A DNA stretch of 64,000 nucleotides from Bacteroidales bacterium (GTDB lineage: Bacteria > Bacteroidota > Bacteroidia > Bacteroidales > UBA932): contig JAFSJK010000022.1 in NCBI GenBank assembly GCA_017439305.1, positions 33,578 through 97,577 on the forward strand, written 5' to 3'. This document shows positions 42,675-50,780 of the stretch, piece after piece (the stretch's first letter is position 1; each line of letters starts with the position of its first letter). The position numbers and the translations under genes were made by a program. The notes beneath the pieces are model-generated. The model was not told the DNA's origin. It saw only the letters and a program-made list of their open reading frames with translations, and did not search any database.

Positions 42675-43712
42675 TTATTTCGTTCTTTTTACGAAAGACC
42701 TGTCCATCATTTTACCGGCAGGAATCTCGGCCTTCCTTTCACCTTTCAAGGTTTCAAAAGTCCCTTCGGAAGCACAGATATTGACTTGATAACGGTTTAG
42801 GTGCTCTTTCTTGACTTGGAGAATGCATTCCTGATTGGGAGCCTCGATGGCAAATACGGTTGCACCGTTCCATTTTGCCGTCATGGGCGGAACCTCCGAC
42901 AGAAGGGTAATCGTTTTGAGATGTTCACAGCCCATAAAATCGTCATAAGCGAATTCATGGATGGAAGCCGGAAACAGGATTCCTTCAAGCGATGCACAAT
43001 TACTGAATGCACCATCCAGAATCTTTTCTGTCTTGGAATAAACAGAGACTTGTCCGCTTTTGGCTCGGGGGCAGGCAAACATAGTTAACCCATCTTTCGA
43101 ATACAGGATCCCGTCGTAGGAAGAAAAGGCCCTGTTGTTAGGATCGACATCGATCTTTTCCAGGCTAGCAAGTTGTTTCAGTCCGGAAATCCTGCTGACA
43201 CGTGCCGGGATATAGACCTCCTTCAAAGATGTTGCCTCGGCGAACGGCTGAAAATCAATGGCCGGCCAGTCGCTTCCGAAGGAAAGGTAAGCCAGCGAAA
43301 TGCACTTGTCGAAAACATGATCTCCCATCGATGTTGCTCCGCTGGGGAAGATGACACTCGTCAGATGGGAGCAACCGCTGAAAGCCTTGTCCGAGATGCG
43401 CCTTACGGATGAGGGAATGGAGACGGAAGTCAAACCGTCGGCATCGGCAAAGGCACTTTCTCCAACGGAGACAACGGTATAAGTCGTTCCTTTGTAATTG
43501 ACGCTAGACGGAATCATCAAATCTCCCGAGGGAAGGGTAGGCTCCAAGTCTCCAAGCACTTTGATCCGGACGATTTCCACCTCATTCCGGGTGGTGTCGG
43601 TAACGTGGAAACTGAGCTGTCCTCCACTCCCCATGCGCGCTGAGAAACTCTGGGAATAAGCCTCAAATGAGGCGACAAGGAATGCAATTGCGATCAGAAT
43701 AAACCTTTTCAT
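42675..43712 (-). CDS. BspA-type leucine-rich repeat protein, exported
   Basis: A 345-residue protein with a signal peptide (about 1-20, ending AYS-Q) and five to seven LRR_5/BspA repeats (SVGESAFADADGLTSVSIPSSV, ISDKAFSGCSHLTSVIFPS, LDGAFSNCASLEGILFPASI). Such repeats form binding surfaces in secreted Bacteroidales proteins. It ends in a basic tail (VKRTK). It is the first gene after its own TACTTTTG promoter and precedes the caspase gene by 10 bases; it may be the recognition partner of the protease (inference). Confidence 0.8.
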   Translation of the reverse strand: MKRFILIAIAFLVASFEAYSQSFSARMGSGGQLSFHVTDTTRNEVEIVRIKVLGDLEPTLPSGDLMIPSSVNYKGTTYTVVSVGESAFADADGLTSVSIPSSVRRISDKAFSGCSHLTSVIFPSGATSMGDHVFDKCISLAYLSFGSDWPAIDFQPFAEATSLKEVYIPARVSRISGLKQLASLEKIDVDPNNRAFSSYDGILYSKDGLTMFACPRAKSGQVSVYSKTEKILDGAFSNCASLEGILFPASIHEFAYDDFMGCEHLKTITLLSEVPPMTAKWNGATVFAIEAPNQECILQVKKEHLNRYQVNICASEGTFETLKGERKAEIPAGKMMDRSFVKRTK

Positions 43713-43737
43713 AATCTGTTGAATTTTAAACTCTACG

Positions 43738-43768
43738 CAAAAGTATTCCTAATTCATCCGTTGGGAAA
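43738..43768 (-). promoter_or_regulatory. Internal promoter before the LRR-caspase-FHA-PP2C-kinase genes
   Basis: TACTTTTG (43745-43738) with TTTC, one mismatch to TTTG, exactly 19 bases upstream (43768-43765). It lies 25 bases before the LRR gene, so the cluster may have two transcripts. Confidence 0.55.
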
Positions 43769-43828
43769 GCAATCTTCAGTTTAATCCACAAAGTAGGGCG
43801 ATACAAGGACAAAATGCTTTTTGATACC

Positions 43829-44527
43829 TTATTCCGTGAACTTTGATTTGCAATACGGGCAGGTCCTGTTCTTCAGCAATTCCTTATAAGGTACACCTCC
43901 GAGAAAATGCCCGCAGGTGGGGTTGGGGCAGACGTATTTCTCACGAAAAGACTCCTCCAGTTTCTTGGCCTGCTTAGGAAGCTTGTCCGCATTCCGAAAA
44001 CGGATGAGCGCAAATGCCAGTGCAAAAACGGCAGCGATGACAATCATGACGATGCGCGCGTTCGGAATGATCAAGGCAAGACCGATGGAGGTCATGGACA
44101 GGATTCCCGGCAAGGTGCTCAAAGCATTCAGCCTTCCCTGAGATACCTGGGTATCCATCTTTTTCTGTTGGTAAGCATCGTATATTTTCTCCAGATGGGC
44201 AATGCTGAAGGTCTGTTGAGCAGAAAGGGCTTTTACAACGCTTTCCAGGTCCAGGTGAAAGCGGTCGGGCCCCAGTTCAATGGTGTCCATCATCGTGACT
44301 CCACCCTTCTTCTTGCAATCTATTCCATTGATATACATGAAATTATTCGTGGTAACATCCTCGACTACGATGCTGGAATCATCTGCAATGGTTACGTGAC
44401 AATGCTTACGACTGACGCTTTTCGGAACGCTTCCGGGGTTACCCCAGAAATAGGTCTTTCCATTATACTCTATGGCCAGCCTGGGATTATCCGTGCCACT
44501 TTCACGGCCTATAATCAAGTCCATCAT
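43829..44527 (-). CDS. FHA domain, membrane and C-terminal zinc-ribbon protein
   Basis: A 232-residue protein with the reverse layout of the other FHA protein. FHA domain first (about 1-95: LIIGRESGTD, SVSRKHCHVTI, TNNFMYINGI), then a helical part, two adjacent membrane segments (about 135-178) and a C-terminal zinc ribbon (CPNPTCGHFLG and CPYCKSKF). Both ends should be cytoplasmic. It probably docks phosphothreonine proteins at the inner membrane. The start overlaps the LytTR gene stop by 4 bases. Confidence 0.85.
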   Translation of the reverse strand: MMDLIIGRESGTDNPRLAIEYNGKTYFWGNPGSVPKSVSRKHCHVTIADDSSIVVEDVTTNNFMYINGIDCKKKGGVTMMDTIELGPDRFHLDLESVVKALSAQQTFSIAHLEKIYDAYQQKKMDTQVSQGRLNALSTLPGILSMTSIGLALIIPNARIVMIVIAAVFALAFALIRFRNADKLPKQAKKLEESFREKYVCPNPTCGHFLGGVPYKELLKNRTCPYCKSKFTE

Positions 44528-44910
44528 TTCTTCGGATTATTATCAGGGACTGGTGTGGGGGAAATCAATTCTTTAAGCGCTTTCAAGGCCACTTTGGAAA
44601 GTTCCAGCGTCATGGTAAAGGTACTCTGATCACTTAAGACAAGCTCCTGTTTCAAGGTATTGATTCCGTATACATACCGGAGGTTGATGATAAACCGTTT
44701 GCCGATTCTGGCAAAAGAGCCCGGGGCATCTTTGAAACGCAGGGCCAGCAGTTCCTCCATCTTTCCGAGGTTCATGCACACCATGCTGGACAATCCGTTC
44801 GCGGAAACAAAACGCGTGTAATTCCCATCCGCCTCGAAATACACGATGGACGAAAGGTCTACCCGGAGCAGTTCATCGCGGGAACTGAAGTAAATCGTCT
44901 TAGGTTTCAC
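44524..44910 (-). CDS. LytTR-type DNA-binding regulator without receiver domain
   Basis: A 128-residue protein consisting mainly of a LytTR domain (KTIYFSSRDELLRVDLSSIVYFEADGNYT at the N-terminus, FARIGKRFIINLRYVYGIN in the middle). I place the start at GTG 44910, before VKPKTIY, with GGAGAAAG a short distance upstream. The frame stays open to 45123, but that extension is rich in Cys, Pro and His and looks like translated leader RNA. It heads the cluster and is likely its regulator. Confidence 0.78.
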   Translation of the reverse strand: MKPKTIYFSSRDELLRVDLSSIVYFEADGNYTRFVSANGLSSMVCMNLGKMEELLALRFKDAPGSFARIGKRFIINLRYVYGINTLKQELVLSDQSTFTMTLELSKVALKALKELISPTPVPDNNPKK

Positions 44911-45195
44911 CGTATGTGGTCTTTCTCCCGCCGAGGTCCAGGAGCGAAAACAACAAAAAGAAAGTGTGGACCCCATTAGACTTACTCCTCTGACTGGGCA
45001 CCCGGCCATGCCGGGCTCTGGACTGCCGCGAAGATGAATAAGTGATGAGCCCACACCTTTGCTATGGTGCGGGCACAGGCCCGAAGAATAGCCAAGATGC
45101 AAGCGTCTCACATTATTCCACACTTCGCTTGAATTGTCCAGATTCAGTCAGAATGGAATAAAGCTAAACGCTTTCGTATGTTATTGTGTCTGATG
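44911..45195 (-). promoter_or_regulatory. Long, potentially structured 5' leader of the LytTR-FHA operon
   Basis: With the TATATTTG box at 45210-45203, transcription would start near 45195, giving a leader of about 285 bases. Inside it are possible pairings: CCCGGC/GCCGGG around the ATG at 45001-45015, GGGCTC with GAGCCC about 35 bases apart, and GC-rich GTGCCCGCACC segments. It matches no riboswitch class I recognise. Confidence 0.4.
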
Positions 45196-45202
45196 ACGCT
45201 TA

Positions 45203-45210
45203 CAAATATA
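45203..45210 (-). promoter_or_regulatory. -7 box for the LytTR operon
   Basis: TATATTTG on the minus strand; the expected -33 position reads TTCC, so only the -7 element is clear. Confidence 0.5.
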
Positions 45211-45275
45211 GGAAATGTTTCTTTTTTTCGGAACGCCTTACGCCGAAAAATATCATCCTAAAAATCAACCCAAAA

Positions 45276-45307
45276 CTTGTACAACCTAAAAATTGTTTCT
45301 ATATTTG
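45276..45307 (+). promoter_or_regulatory. Promoter for the toxin-antitoxin-like pair
   Basis: CTTG (45276-45279, one mismatch to TTTG), 20 bases, then TATATTTG (45300-45307). The ATG follows at 45329. Confidence 0.6.
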
Positions 45308-45328
45308 TAGCAACAAAAGGATTTGAGG

Positions 45329-45871
45329 ATGAAGTTTGAAGATGTTTTGGGCAACGAGCGGCTGTGGGCCGTCGTCTATGACGGAGATACGCAGAATATC
45401 CTAAAAAAGGTATTTGATCAGTGGGGAGACCTGGATTATTTGGAGAGTTTCTTCAGAGAAAACGTCCTGGACTTGATGTCGTACTTCAGAATCACGGATC
45501 TGGAAGAAGCAATCTTTCGAACCGTTGAGGACGCGAATCAGATGAAAAGTGTCATCCTGGACATAAAACCGGATGCCGATCTGGACAAGTATTTCAGGCC
45601 ACTGGAAAATCAACGTTGGAGAGAAATGTTACTCTCAAAAGAGAAAGCAAAAGGAATAATCCGCCCTTCCTGGCTCAGATTGTACGCCTTAAGATTCGAC
45701 TCCAACCTCTATCTGATTACCGGGGGTACGATCAAATTGACAAGAACAATGAATGAGCGTGAACATACACTTCGAGAGTTAGTTAAACTGGAAACAATCA
45801 GAAACTACTTGATCGAGAGAGGAGTATGTGACTTGGACGGTTTAAAGGACTTCAATCATGAAAGCAATTGA
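45329..45871 (+). CDS. Hypothetical protein, first gene of a toxin-antitoxin-like pair
   Basis: A 180-residue cytoplasmic protein. The C-terminal part (RPSWLRLYALRFDSNLYLITGGTIKLTRTMNERE, then HTLRELVKLETIRNYL) resembles proteins found in Bacteroidales directly before an XRE-type regulator, like HigB-HigA order (toxin first). I know no biochemical data for this family. ATG at 45329 is chosen over the TTG six bases upstream. It overlaps the HTH gene by 14 bases. Confidence 0.6.
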   Translation: MKFEDVLGNERLWAVVYDGDTQNILKKVFDQWGDLDYLESFFRENVLDLMSYFRITDLEEAIFRTVEDANQMKSVILDIKPDADLDKYFRPLENQRWREMLLSKEKAKGIIRPSWLRLYALRFDSNLYLITGGTIKLTRTMNEREHTLRELVKLETIRNYLIERGVCDLDGLKDFNHESN

Positions 45872-46253
45872 ATACCTGAATGCAAATCGGGCCGGAACGC
45901 CCGGCAAATGGAAAGAAGAGGCACAGTTGGAGCAGAGCTGCTACTACTGGCAGCGCTATTCGTATGGAATCGCAATCAAGTCCCGGAAAAGGATGAAAGA
46001 GTTGGGAATGACCCAGAAAGAGCTGGCCGAAAAACTGAATTGTTCCCAGCAATACGTTTCCACGCTCCTGAAAGGGCAGGAAAACCTGACGCTGGAAACA
46101 ATCGCTAAACTGGAGTCGGTCCTCGATCTGGATTTCCTGGGGAAATGCATCGATTTCGGATATACTTATCCTGTCGACGAGCCCCTCCCCCGCTACCTCA
46201 ACGACCCCGACGTTCCCTACGGGAAGTCGGAAAAGCCGGAAGGAGAAGACTGA
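45858..46253 (+). CDS. XRE-family helix-turn-helix protein, antitoxin-like
   Basis: A 131-residue protein with a central Cro/CI-type HTH (about 48-95: MTQKELAEKLNCSQQYVSTLLKGQ then ENLTLETIAKLESVL), a short N-terminal helix and an acidic tail. It overlaps the upstream gene by 14 bases and ends 1 base before the convergent YggS gene. It most likely represses its own promoter and counteracts the upstream protein, as in HigBA-type pairs (inference from layout). Confidence 0.72.
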   Translation: MKAIEYLNANRAGTPGKWKEEAQLEQSCYYWQRYSYGIAIKSRKRMKELGMTQKELAEKLNCSQQYVSTLLKGQENLTLETIAKLESVLDLDFLGKCIDFGYTYPVDEPLPRYLNDPDVPYGKSEKPEGED

Positions 46254-46910
46254 TCAATACTCCCGCGGCCCGAAGATGTCCGTTCCGATGCGGACCATAG
46301 TCGCCCCGTGTCGGACGGCGATGGGCCAGTCGCCGGACATGCCGATGGAGAGTTCCGTAAAGGAGTCCGCCAGTTCCGGATGCTCCTCCCGGATCCGGCG
46401 GAACAGGGCTTCGATCCGGGCAAAATCCCGCTCGATCACATCCTCGTCCTCCGTATTCGTCGCCATTCCCATGAGCCCCCTGATTCTGATGCTTTTCGGT
46501 GTGCTACCTTCGAAGATCATCAAAATTTCTTCCTCGGAGAAACCGTGCTTGGTTTCTTCTGCACCGAGGTGGAGTTCCAGGAGAACGTCGATGACTTTAT
46601 GATTGTCTCTCCCCCACTTGTCGATTGCTTCCAGCAGATGGAAAGAATCAACAGATTGAACGAGAGTGACATACGGAAGGACGAGCTTGAGTTTGTTGGT
46701 CTGGAGATGGCCGATGAAATGCCACTCGACGTCGGAAGGCATCTGCGGAACCTTGGCCGCCAGTTCCTGCGGACGGTTCTCACCGAAGATCCGCTGTCCG
46801 GCCCGGTAGGCCTCCATCAGCCTTTCGACCGGGTGGAATTTGGAAACTGCCACCAGTTTCACGTCTGATGGCAGTTTCTCGTAAAGGGAACGTAAACTAT
46901 CGCTTACCAT
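46254..46910 (-). CDS. YggS family pyridoxal-5'-phosphate homeostasis protein
   Basis: A 218-residue protein. VKLVAVSKFHP holds the PLP-binding Lys near residue 23. FGENRPQEL, WHFIGHLQTNK, LMGMATN and the C-terminal LSIGMSGDWPIAVRHGATMVRIGTDIFG are all typical of the YggS/PROSC family. It buffers free PLP. It overlaps yidC by 14 bases. Confidence 0.94.
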   Translation of the reverse strand: MVSDSLRSLYEKLPSDVKLVAVSKFHPVERLMEAYRAGQRIFGENRPQELAAKVPQMPSDVEWHFIGHLQTNKLKLVLPYVTLVQSVDSFHLLEAIDKWGRDNHKVIDVLLELHLGAEETKHGFSEEEILMIFEGSTPKSIRIRGLMGMATNTEDEDVIERDFARIEALFRRIREEHPELADSFTELSIGMSGDWPIAVRHGATMVRIGTDIFGPREY

Positions 46911-48777
46911 TTTTCTTCTGTTGCTGGGCCTGCTGCTTCTGCATCTCGCGCTGCATCTTCTGGGCTTCTTCCAGGCGCTGCTGCCACTTGGACTTGGGCG
47001 CCGGCTTGCCTTCGGCCGCCTTCAGCTTCGCAAGGATCTCTTCCGGGTGGACGAACCACTTCTTGATGATCCAGGTCTCCAGCATCGTGATCAGGTTGGA
47101 GAGCAGGTAGTAATAGCTCAAGCCGGAGGAAAGGTTGTTACAGATGAAGAACATCATGATGGGCATCATATAGAGGCTCATGAAGCGCATCATCTTGGCG
47201 TTCGGGTCATCGCCGGTGTTCTGGTTCTGCATCGTGATGCGGGAATAGAAGAACATCGACAAGGCCATCAGGAGGGCGAACAGCGAGATGTGGTCCATCC
47301 CCAGGACGCTGGTGCCCCAATGGATGACATCATCGTAGGCGGAGAGGTCTTCGGCCCACAGGAATGGCTGCTGGCGCAGCTGGATGGAGGCCGGGAAGAA
47401 CCGGAACATCGCCCACAGGATCGGGAACTGGAGGAGCATCGGCAGGCAACCGCCCATCATGCTCACACCGGCCTTCCGGTAGAGTTCCATCGTCGCCTGC
47501 TGCTTCTTCATCGCGTCTTCCTGCTTGGGATACTTCGCGTTGATCTTGTCCAATTCAGGCTTCAGGACCTGCATCTTCGCAGAGGAAGAGAGGCTCTTGT
47601 AGGCGAACGGGAGGACAACCAGCTTGATGAAGATCGTCATCAGGAGGATGATGAAGCCAAAGCTCTTGAAGAACTTGCTCAGCCAGTCGAACAGCGGGAT
47701 GATCACCCATTTGGTAATCAGGCCGACGATCCGGCCGCCCAACGGAATCACCTTCTCGTAGGAGTGATCATAGGCCTTGAGCCCCTTATAGTTGTTGGGG
47801 CCGAAATAGAACTCGAAGGGGATGTCGATCCGAGGGGACCCCGGCTGGATGTCCGCCCGCATCGAGGCGGTGCAAGCCATCAGGTCATGCTCCGCATTGT
47901 CCTTGCCGAGGAAGTCGATGGAGAACTCGCCGTAGGTGAAGTCCTTCGGGGCCCGCATGATGGCGGAGAAGAACTGCTGCTGGAAGGCGAACCATTCGAT
48001 CTTGTTGTCAAACCGTTTGGAACCCTTGCGGCCGTTTCCGATATTCTCCGGCTTCTTATCTTCGGGGAAATAATAATTCAGACGGGAGTACTGGCTTTCG
48101 TTCTTGTAGCCCTTTTCCATCCGGGGAATCACCGCGTCGAAATCGACGTCGATGCTGCCCACGTTGCGGGGAATCAGGTCCTGCATCCCGACGAAGGAAA
48201 GCAGCTGGTTCACCGAATAGGAGTCCTTGACAAGGGTGTAGGTTTCCTCGATGTACCCTCCATTGGAGAACGGAAGGCGCATCACGACCGTGGAATCGGT
48301 CGATGCCTCGGGAACGTACTGGAAATTGAATTTCCGGGTATCGACCGCCGTAGGGGCATAGACGACGAATCCGAGCTGGGCCTTTCCTTCCTTCAGGATA
48401 TACAGGTCACTCTTGTCGTAGGTCTGGAAATCCTTGACACGGACGGCATAGGGCTGGGCGCCCATCGTCGTGAAGGTAATCTCCAGCTTATCGTTCTCCA
48501 GGGTGACGAACTGGCCCTCGGCCTGAGAGGCCGCATTCAGCAGGGAATCGCTGTAGACGGCCGTCTGGGCGGGCAGGGCGGCAACCACCGTATCCTCGGG
48601 ATGTTCCGCGAGATAGGCGGCCCGGATGCTGTCCTGCCGGTAAGCCTCCACGGCGGCAAGCGAATCCATCTGCGCCTGCCAGGCCATCTGCTTCTTCGCC
48701 TCACGGCTCTGGTACCCGAAGAAGCCCAGCATGATCAGGCCGATCAGGACCCAGCCGATGATAGAGTTTTTATCCAT
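46897..48777 (-). CDS. yidC: Membrane protein insertase YidC
   Basis: A 626-residue protein: N-terminal membrane segment (about 5-22), a large periplasmic domain (about 75-350) and the Oxa1/YidC core (about 370-600; KLVVLPFAYKSLSSSAKMQVLKPEL, YRKAGVSMMGGCLPMLLQFPILWAMF), with a basic Lys/Gln-rich tail. It inserts inner-membrane proteins. It follows the DUF349 gene by 3 bases and overlaps yggS. Confidence 0.96.
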   Translation of the reverse strand: MDKNSIIGWVLIGLIMLGFFGYQSREAKKQMAWQAQMDSLAAVEAYRQDSIRAAYLAEHPEDTVVAALPAQTAVYSDSLLNAASQAEGQFVTLENDKLEITFTTMGAQPYAVRVKDFQTYDKSDLYILKEGKAQLGFVVYAPTAVDTRKFNFQYVPEASTDSTVVMRLPFSNGGYIEETYTLVKDSYSVNQLLSFVGMQDLIPRNVGSIDVDFDAVIPRMEKGYKNESQYSRLNYYFPEDKKPENIGNGRKGSKRFDNKIEWFAFQQQFFSAIMRAPKDFTYGEFSIDFLGKDNAEHDLMACTASMRADIQPGSPRIDIPFEFYFGPNNYKGLKAYDHSYEKVIPLGGRIVGLITKWVIIPLFDWLSKFFKSFGFIILLMTIFIKLVVLPFAYKSLSSSAKMQVLKPELDKINAKYPKQEDAMKKQQATMELYRKAGVSMMGGCLPMLLQFPILWAMFRFFPASIQLRQQPFLWAEDLSAYDDVIHWGTSVLGMDHISLFALLMALSMFFYSRITMQNQNTGDDPNAKMMRFMSLYMMPIMMFFICNNLSSGLSYYYLLSNLITMLETWIIKKWFVHPEEILAKLKAAEGKPAPKSKWQQRLEEAQKMQREMQKQQAQQQKKNGKR

Positions 48778-48780
48778 AGT

Positions 48781-50688
48781 CTATTCGCTCTGCGCTTCCT
48801 CTTTGGCCACGAGTTCACGGATCTGGTTCTCCAGCTGCTTGAGTTCCTCCTTGGCGGCCTCGATGCGTTCGAGCATCTGGGCCTTGAGCGTCTCGGCACC
48901 CTTGGAAAGGCCGAAGAAACCAATGTTGTTCTCATAGGTCTGGATGTCCTGCTGGAGCTGGTTGTACTTCTGCGTCAGCCGGTCTTTCTCGGTCAGCGGC
49001 GCATTGCGGCGCGGCTCGCGGGAAGAGAAGCGGCCGCCTTCCCGGCGTCCACCCCGGTTGAAGTCCGGGAACTTGGCCTGCATCGCGGCGCGATAGGCAG
49101 ACTGGACGGCTTCCTTCTCCTTGAACGGGACGAAACCGATGGCATTCCAACGCTCGGCGAAGCCACGGGCGGCTTCCATGTCGGCGTCGGCATCGGCGGA
49201 GACATAGGCCTCGATTTCCTCGATAAGGGCACGCTTGGCCTTGAGGTTGCCATAGAAATCATTCTCGGGCTTGGCCTGCTTGTCACGCTCGTTGAAGAAA
49301 GCGTCACAGGCGGCGCGGAAGCGCTTCCACAGCTGCTCGGATTTCTTGCGCGGAACGGCACCGATCTCCTTCCACTGCTTCTGGAGCTCGATGAAGGCCT
49401 CGGAAGTCTTCTTCCAGTCGGTGCTGCCGCTGAGAGCCTCGGCCTGCTCGATCAGGGCGAGTTTCTTGGACATATTGTCGTTCATGCTGTCCTTGAACTC
49501 GTTATAGTATTCACGCTTGCGGCTGAAGAACTGGTCGCAGGCGGCACGGAAGCGGTCGTATACCTTCTGGTTGTCCTTGCGGGTAGCGAAACCGATCTTG
49601 CGCCACTCGGCCTGGATGGCTTCGATTTCCTTGGAAAGGGTGTTCCACTGGCTGGAGGAGGTGATTTCCTTCGCGGCGATTTCCTCGACCTTCTCGCAGA
49701 GGGCGGTCTTGGCCTCGAGGTTCGCGACCTGCTGCTCCTTCAGGCCTTCGAAATGGGCCTGGTACTTCTTGTTGATGACGGCGGTGGCAGCACGGAAGCG
49801 CTCCCAGATGGAGTCACGGAATTCCTTGGCCACGGGACCGAATTCCTTCCACTGCTCGTGGAGCTTCTGGAGTTCCTTGAAGGAACCCACGACATCGTCA
49901 CTCTCCGCGAGGGCCTCGGCCTGCTCGCAGAATTCGGTCTTGGCTTCCAGGTTCTTGCGGAAGTCAAGGTCCCGGAGCTCACGGTTGATCTGGACGAGGT
50001 CGTAGAACTTCTCCACATACAGCTGATAGGTGTCATTGACGTCGCGGAAGTTCTGCTGCGGGACCGGACCGGTCTCCCGCCAGCGGTTCTGGATTTCCCG
50101 GAACTTCGGGAAGGCGTCCTTCATGTCGCCCTGTTCCTCGACGAGGGCCTTCAGGTCCTCGATGATGGCCTGCTTCTTCACGAGGTTGTCCTCGCGTTCG
50201 GCATCGAGCTGGCGGTTGTATTCCGCACGCTCCTTCTTATACGCGTTGTAGAGGGATTTGAAACCGGCCTCGATGGCGGCAAACGGACTCTGGATCTCGT
50301 TCTCCTGCGGCTCGACGGTCACTTCCTCCACGGTATCAGCATCGGGTTCGTCGACGGCGGCATCCTCGCCGGCCTCGGCCTTTTCGCGGGACAGACGCTT
50401 GTAGAAGGCGGACTTGATGGCCTCAGCCTCCTTGGAACGCTTCATCCTGTCGGCGCTTTCTGTCAATTCCTGGAACAGTCCGGACAGTTCGGCAAGGGTC
50501 TTCTCGCCATAATTGACCACGGCTTCCTTCACCTCTTCCACGACTTCCTTCACTTCTTCCACGACGGGCGCGGCGGTTTCCTGTACTTCCTCCACAGTCT
50601 TCTCCACGGTTTCCTTGGACTCTTCCTGTGCTACATCTAAGGTCTCGTTGACAGTTTCGAGGACCTCAGGCTTCAATTCTTCACTCAT
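48781..50688 (-). CDS. DUF349 domain-containing protein
   Basis: A 635-residue, almost fully helical protein with repeated DUF349 units of about 70-75 residues. Each carries a pattern such as LQKQWKEIGAVPRKKSEQLWKRFRAACD or EIQNRWRETGPVPQ. The N-terminal 130 residues are acidic and of low complexity (EETVEKTVEEVQETAAPVVEEV), and the C-terminus is a coiled coil. Function in Bacteroidota is unknown. A TATCTTTG box at 50724-50731 precedes it; it is the first gene of a unit with yidC and yggS. Confidence 0.85.
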   Translation of the reverse strand: MSEELKPEVLETVNETLDVAQEESKETVEKTVEEVQETAAPVVEEVKEVVEEVKEAVVNYGEKTLAELSGLFQELTESADRMKRSKEAEAIKSAFYKRLSREKAEAGEDAAVDEPDADTVEEVTVEPQENEIQSPFAAIEAGFKSLYNAYKKERAEYNRQLDAEREDNLVKKQAIIEDLKALVEEQGDMKDAFPKFREIQNRWRETGPVPQQNFRDVNDTYQLYVEKFYDLVQINRELRDLDFRKNLEAKTEFCEQAEALAESDDVVGSFKELQKLHEQWKEFGPVAKEFRDSIWERFRAATAVINKKYQAHFEGLKEQQVANLEAKTALCEKVEEIAAKEITSSSQWNTLSKEIEAIQAEWRKIGFATRKDNQKVYDRFRAACDQFFSRKREYYNEFKDSMNDNMSKKLALIEQAEALSGSTDWKKTSEAFIELQKQWKEIGAVPRKKSEQLWKRFRAACDAFFNERDKQAKPENDFYGNLKAKRALIEEIEAYVSADADADMEAARGFAERWNAIGFVPFKEKEAVQSAYRAAMQAKFPDFNRGGRREGGRFSSREPRRNAPLTEKDRLTQKYNQLQQDIQTYENNIGFFGLSKGAETLKAQMLERIEAAKEELKQLENQIRELVAKEEAQSE

Positions 50689-50723
50689 GATAAATGGTGT
50701 TCAAAAGTTAAACATACAGAATG

Positions 50724-50731
50724 CAAAGATA
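50724..50731 (-). promoter_or_regulatory. -7 box for the DUF349-yidC-yggS unit
   Basis: TATCTTTG on the minus strand, 35 bases upstream of the DUF349 start; no exact TTTG at -33. Confidence 0.5.
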
Positions 50732-50753
50732 ACATTTTTTCCACAATAAATAT

Positions 50754-50761
50754 TACATTTG
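50754..50761 (+). promoter_or_regulatory. -7 box for trmD
   Basis: TACATTTG, 19 bases upstream of the trmD ATG; the -33 element is unclear. Confidence 0.45.
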
Positions 50762-50780
50762 CAGACCGAAACGAAAAAGC

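Noticed and set aside
38301-44527. Type VI secretion regulatory genes (PpkA/PppA/Fha)
   Set aside because: Kinase, phosphatase and FHA genes are present, but no sheath, VgrG, Hcp or membrane-complex genes occur in the window.
44911-45123. N-terminal extension of the LytTR gene to 45123
   Set aside because: The 71 extra residues are rich in Cys, His and Pro, are not LytTR-like, and fall in GC-rich foldable leader sequence. The GTG at 44910 with GGAGAAAG upstream is better.
46921-50640. A 1239-codon open frame on the plus strand opposite yidC and the DUF349 gene
   Set aside because: It is exactly antisense to two well-supported genes. Its translation is rich in Leu, Gly, Val and His without domain character, an effect of GC-rich codon use on the other strand.
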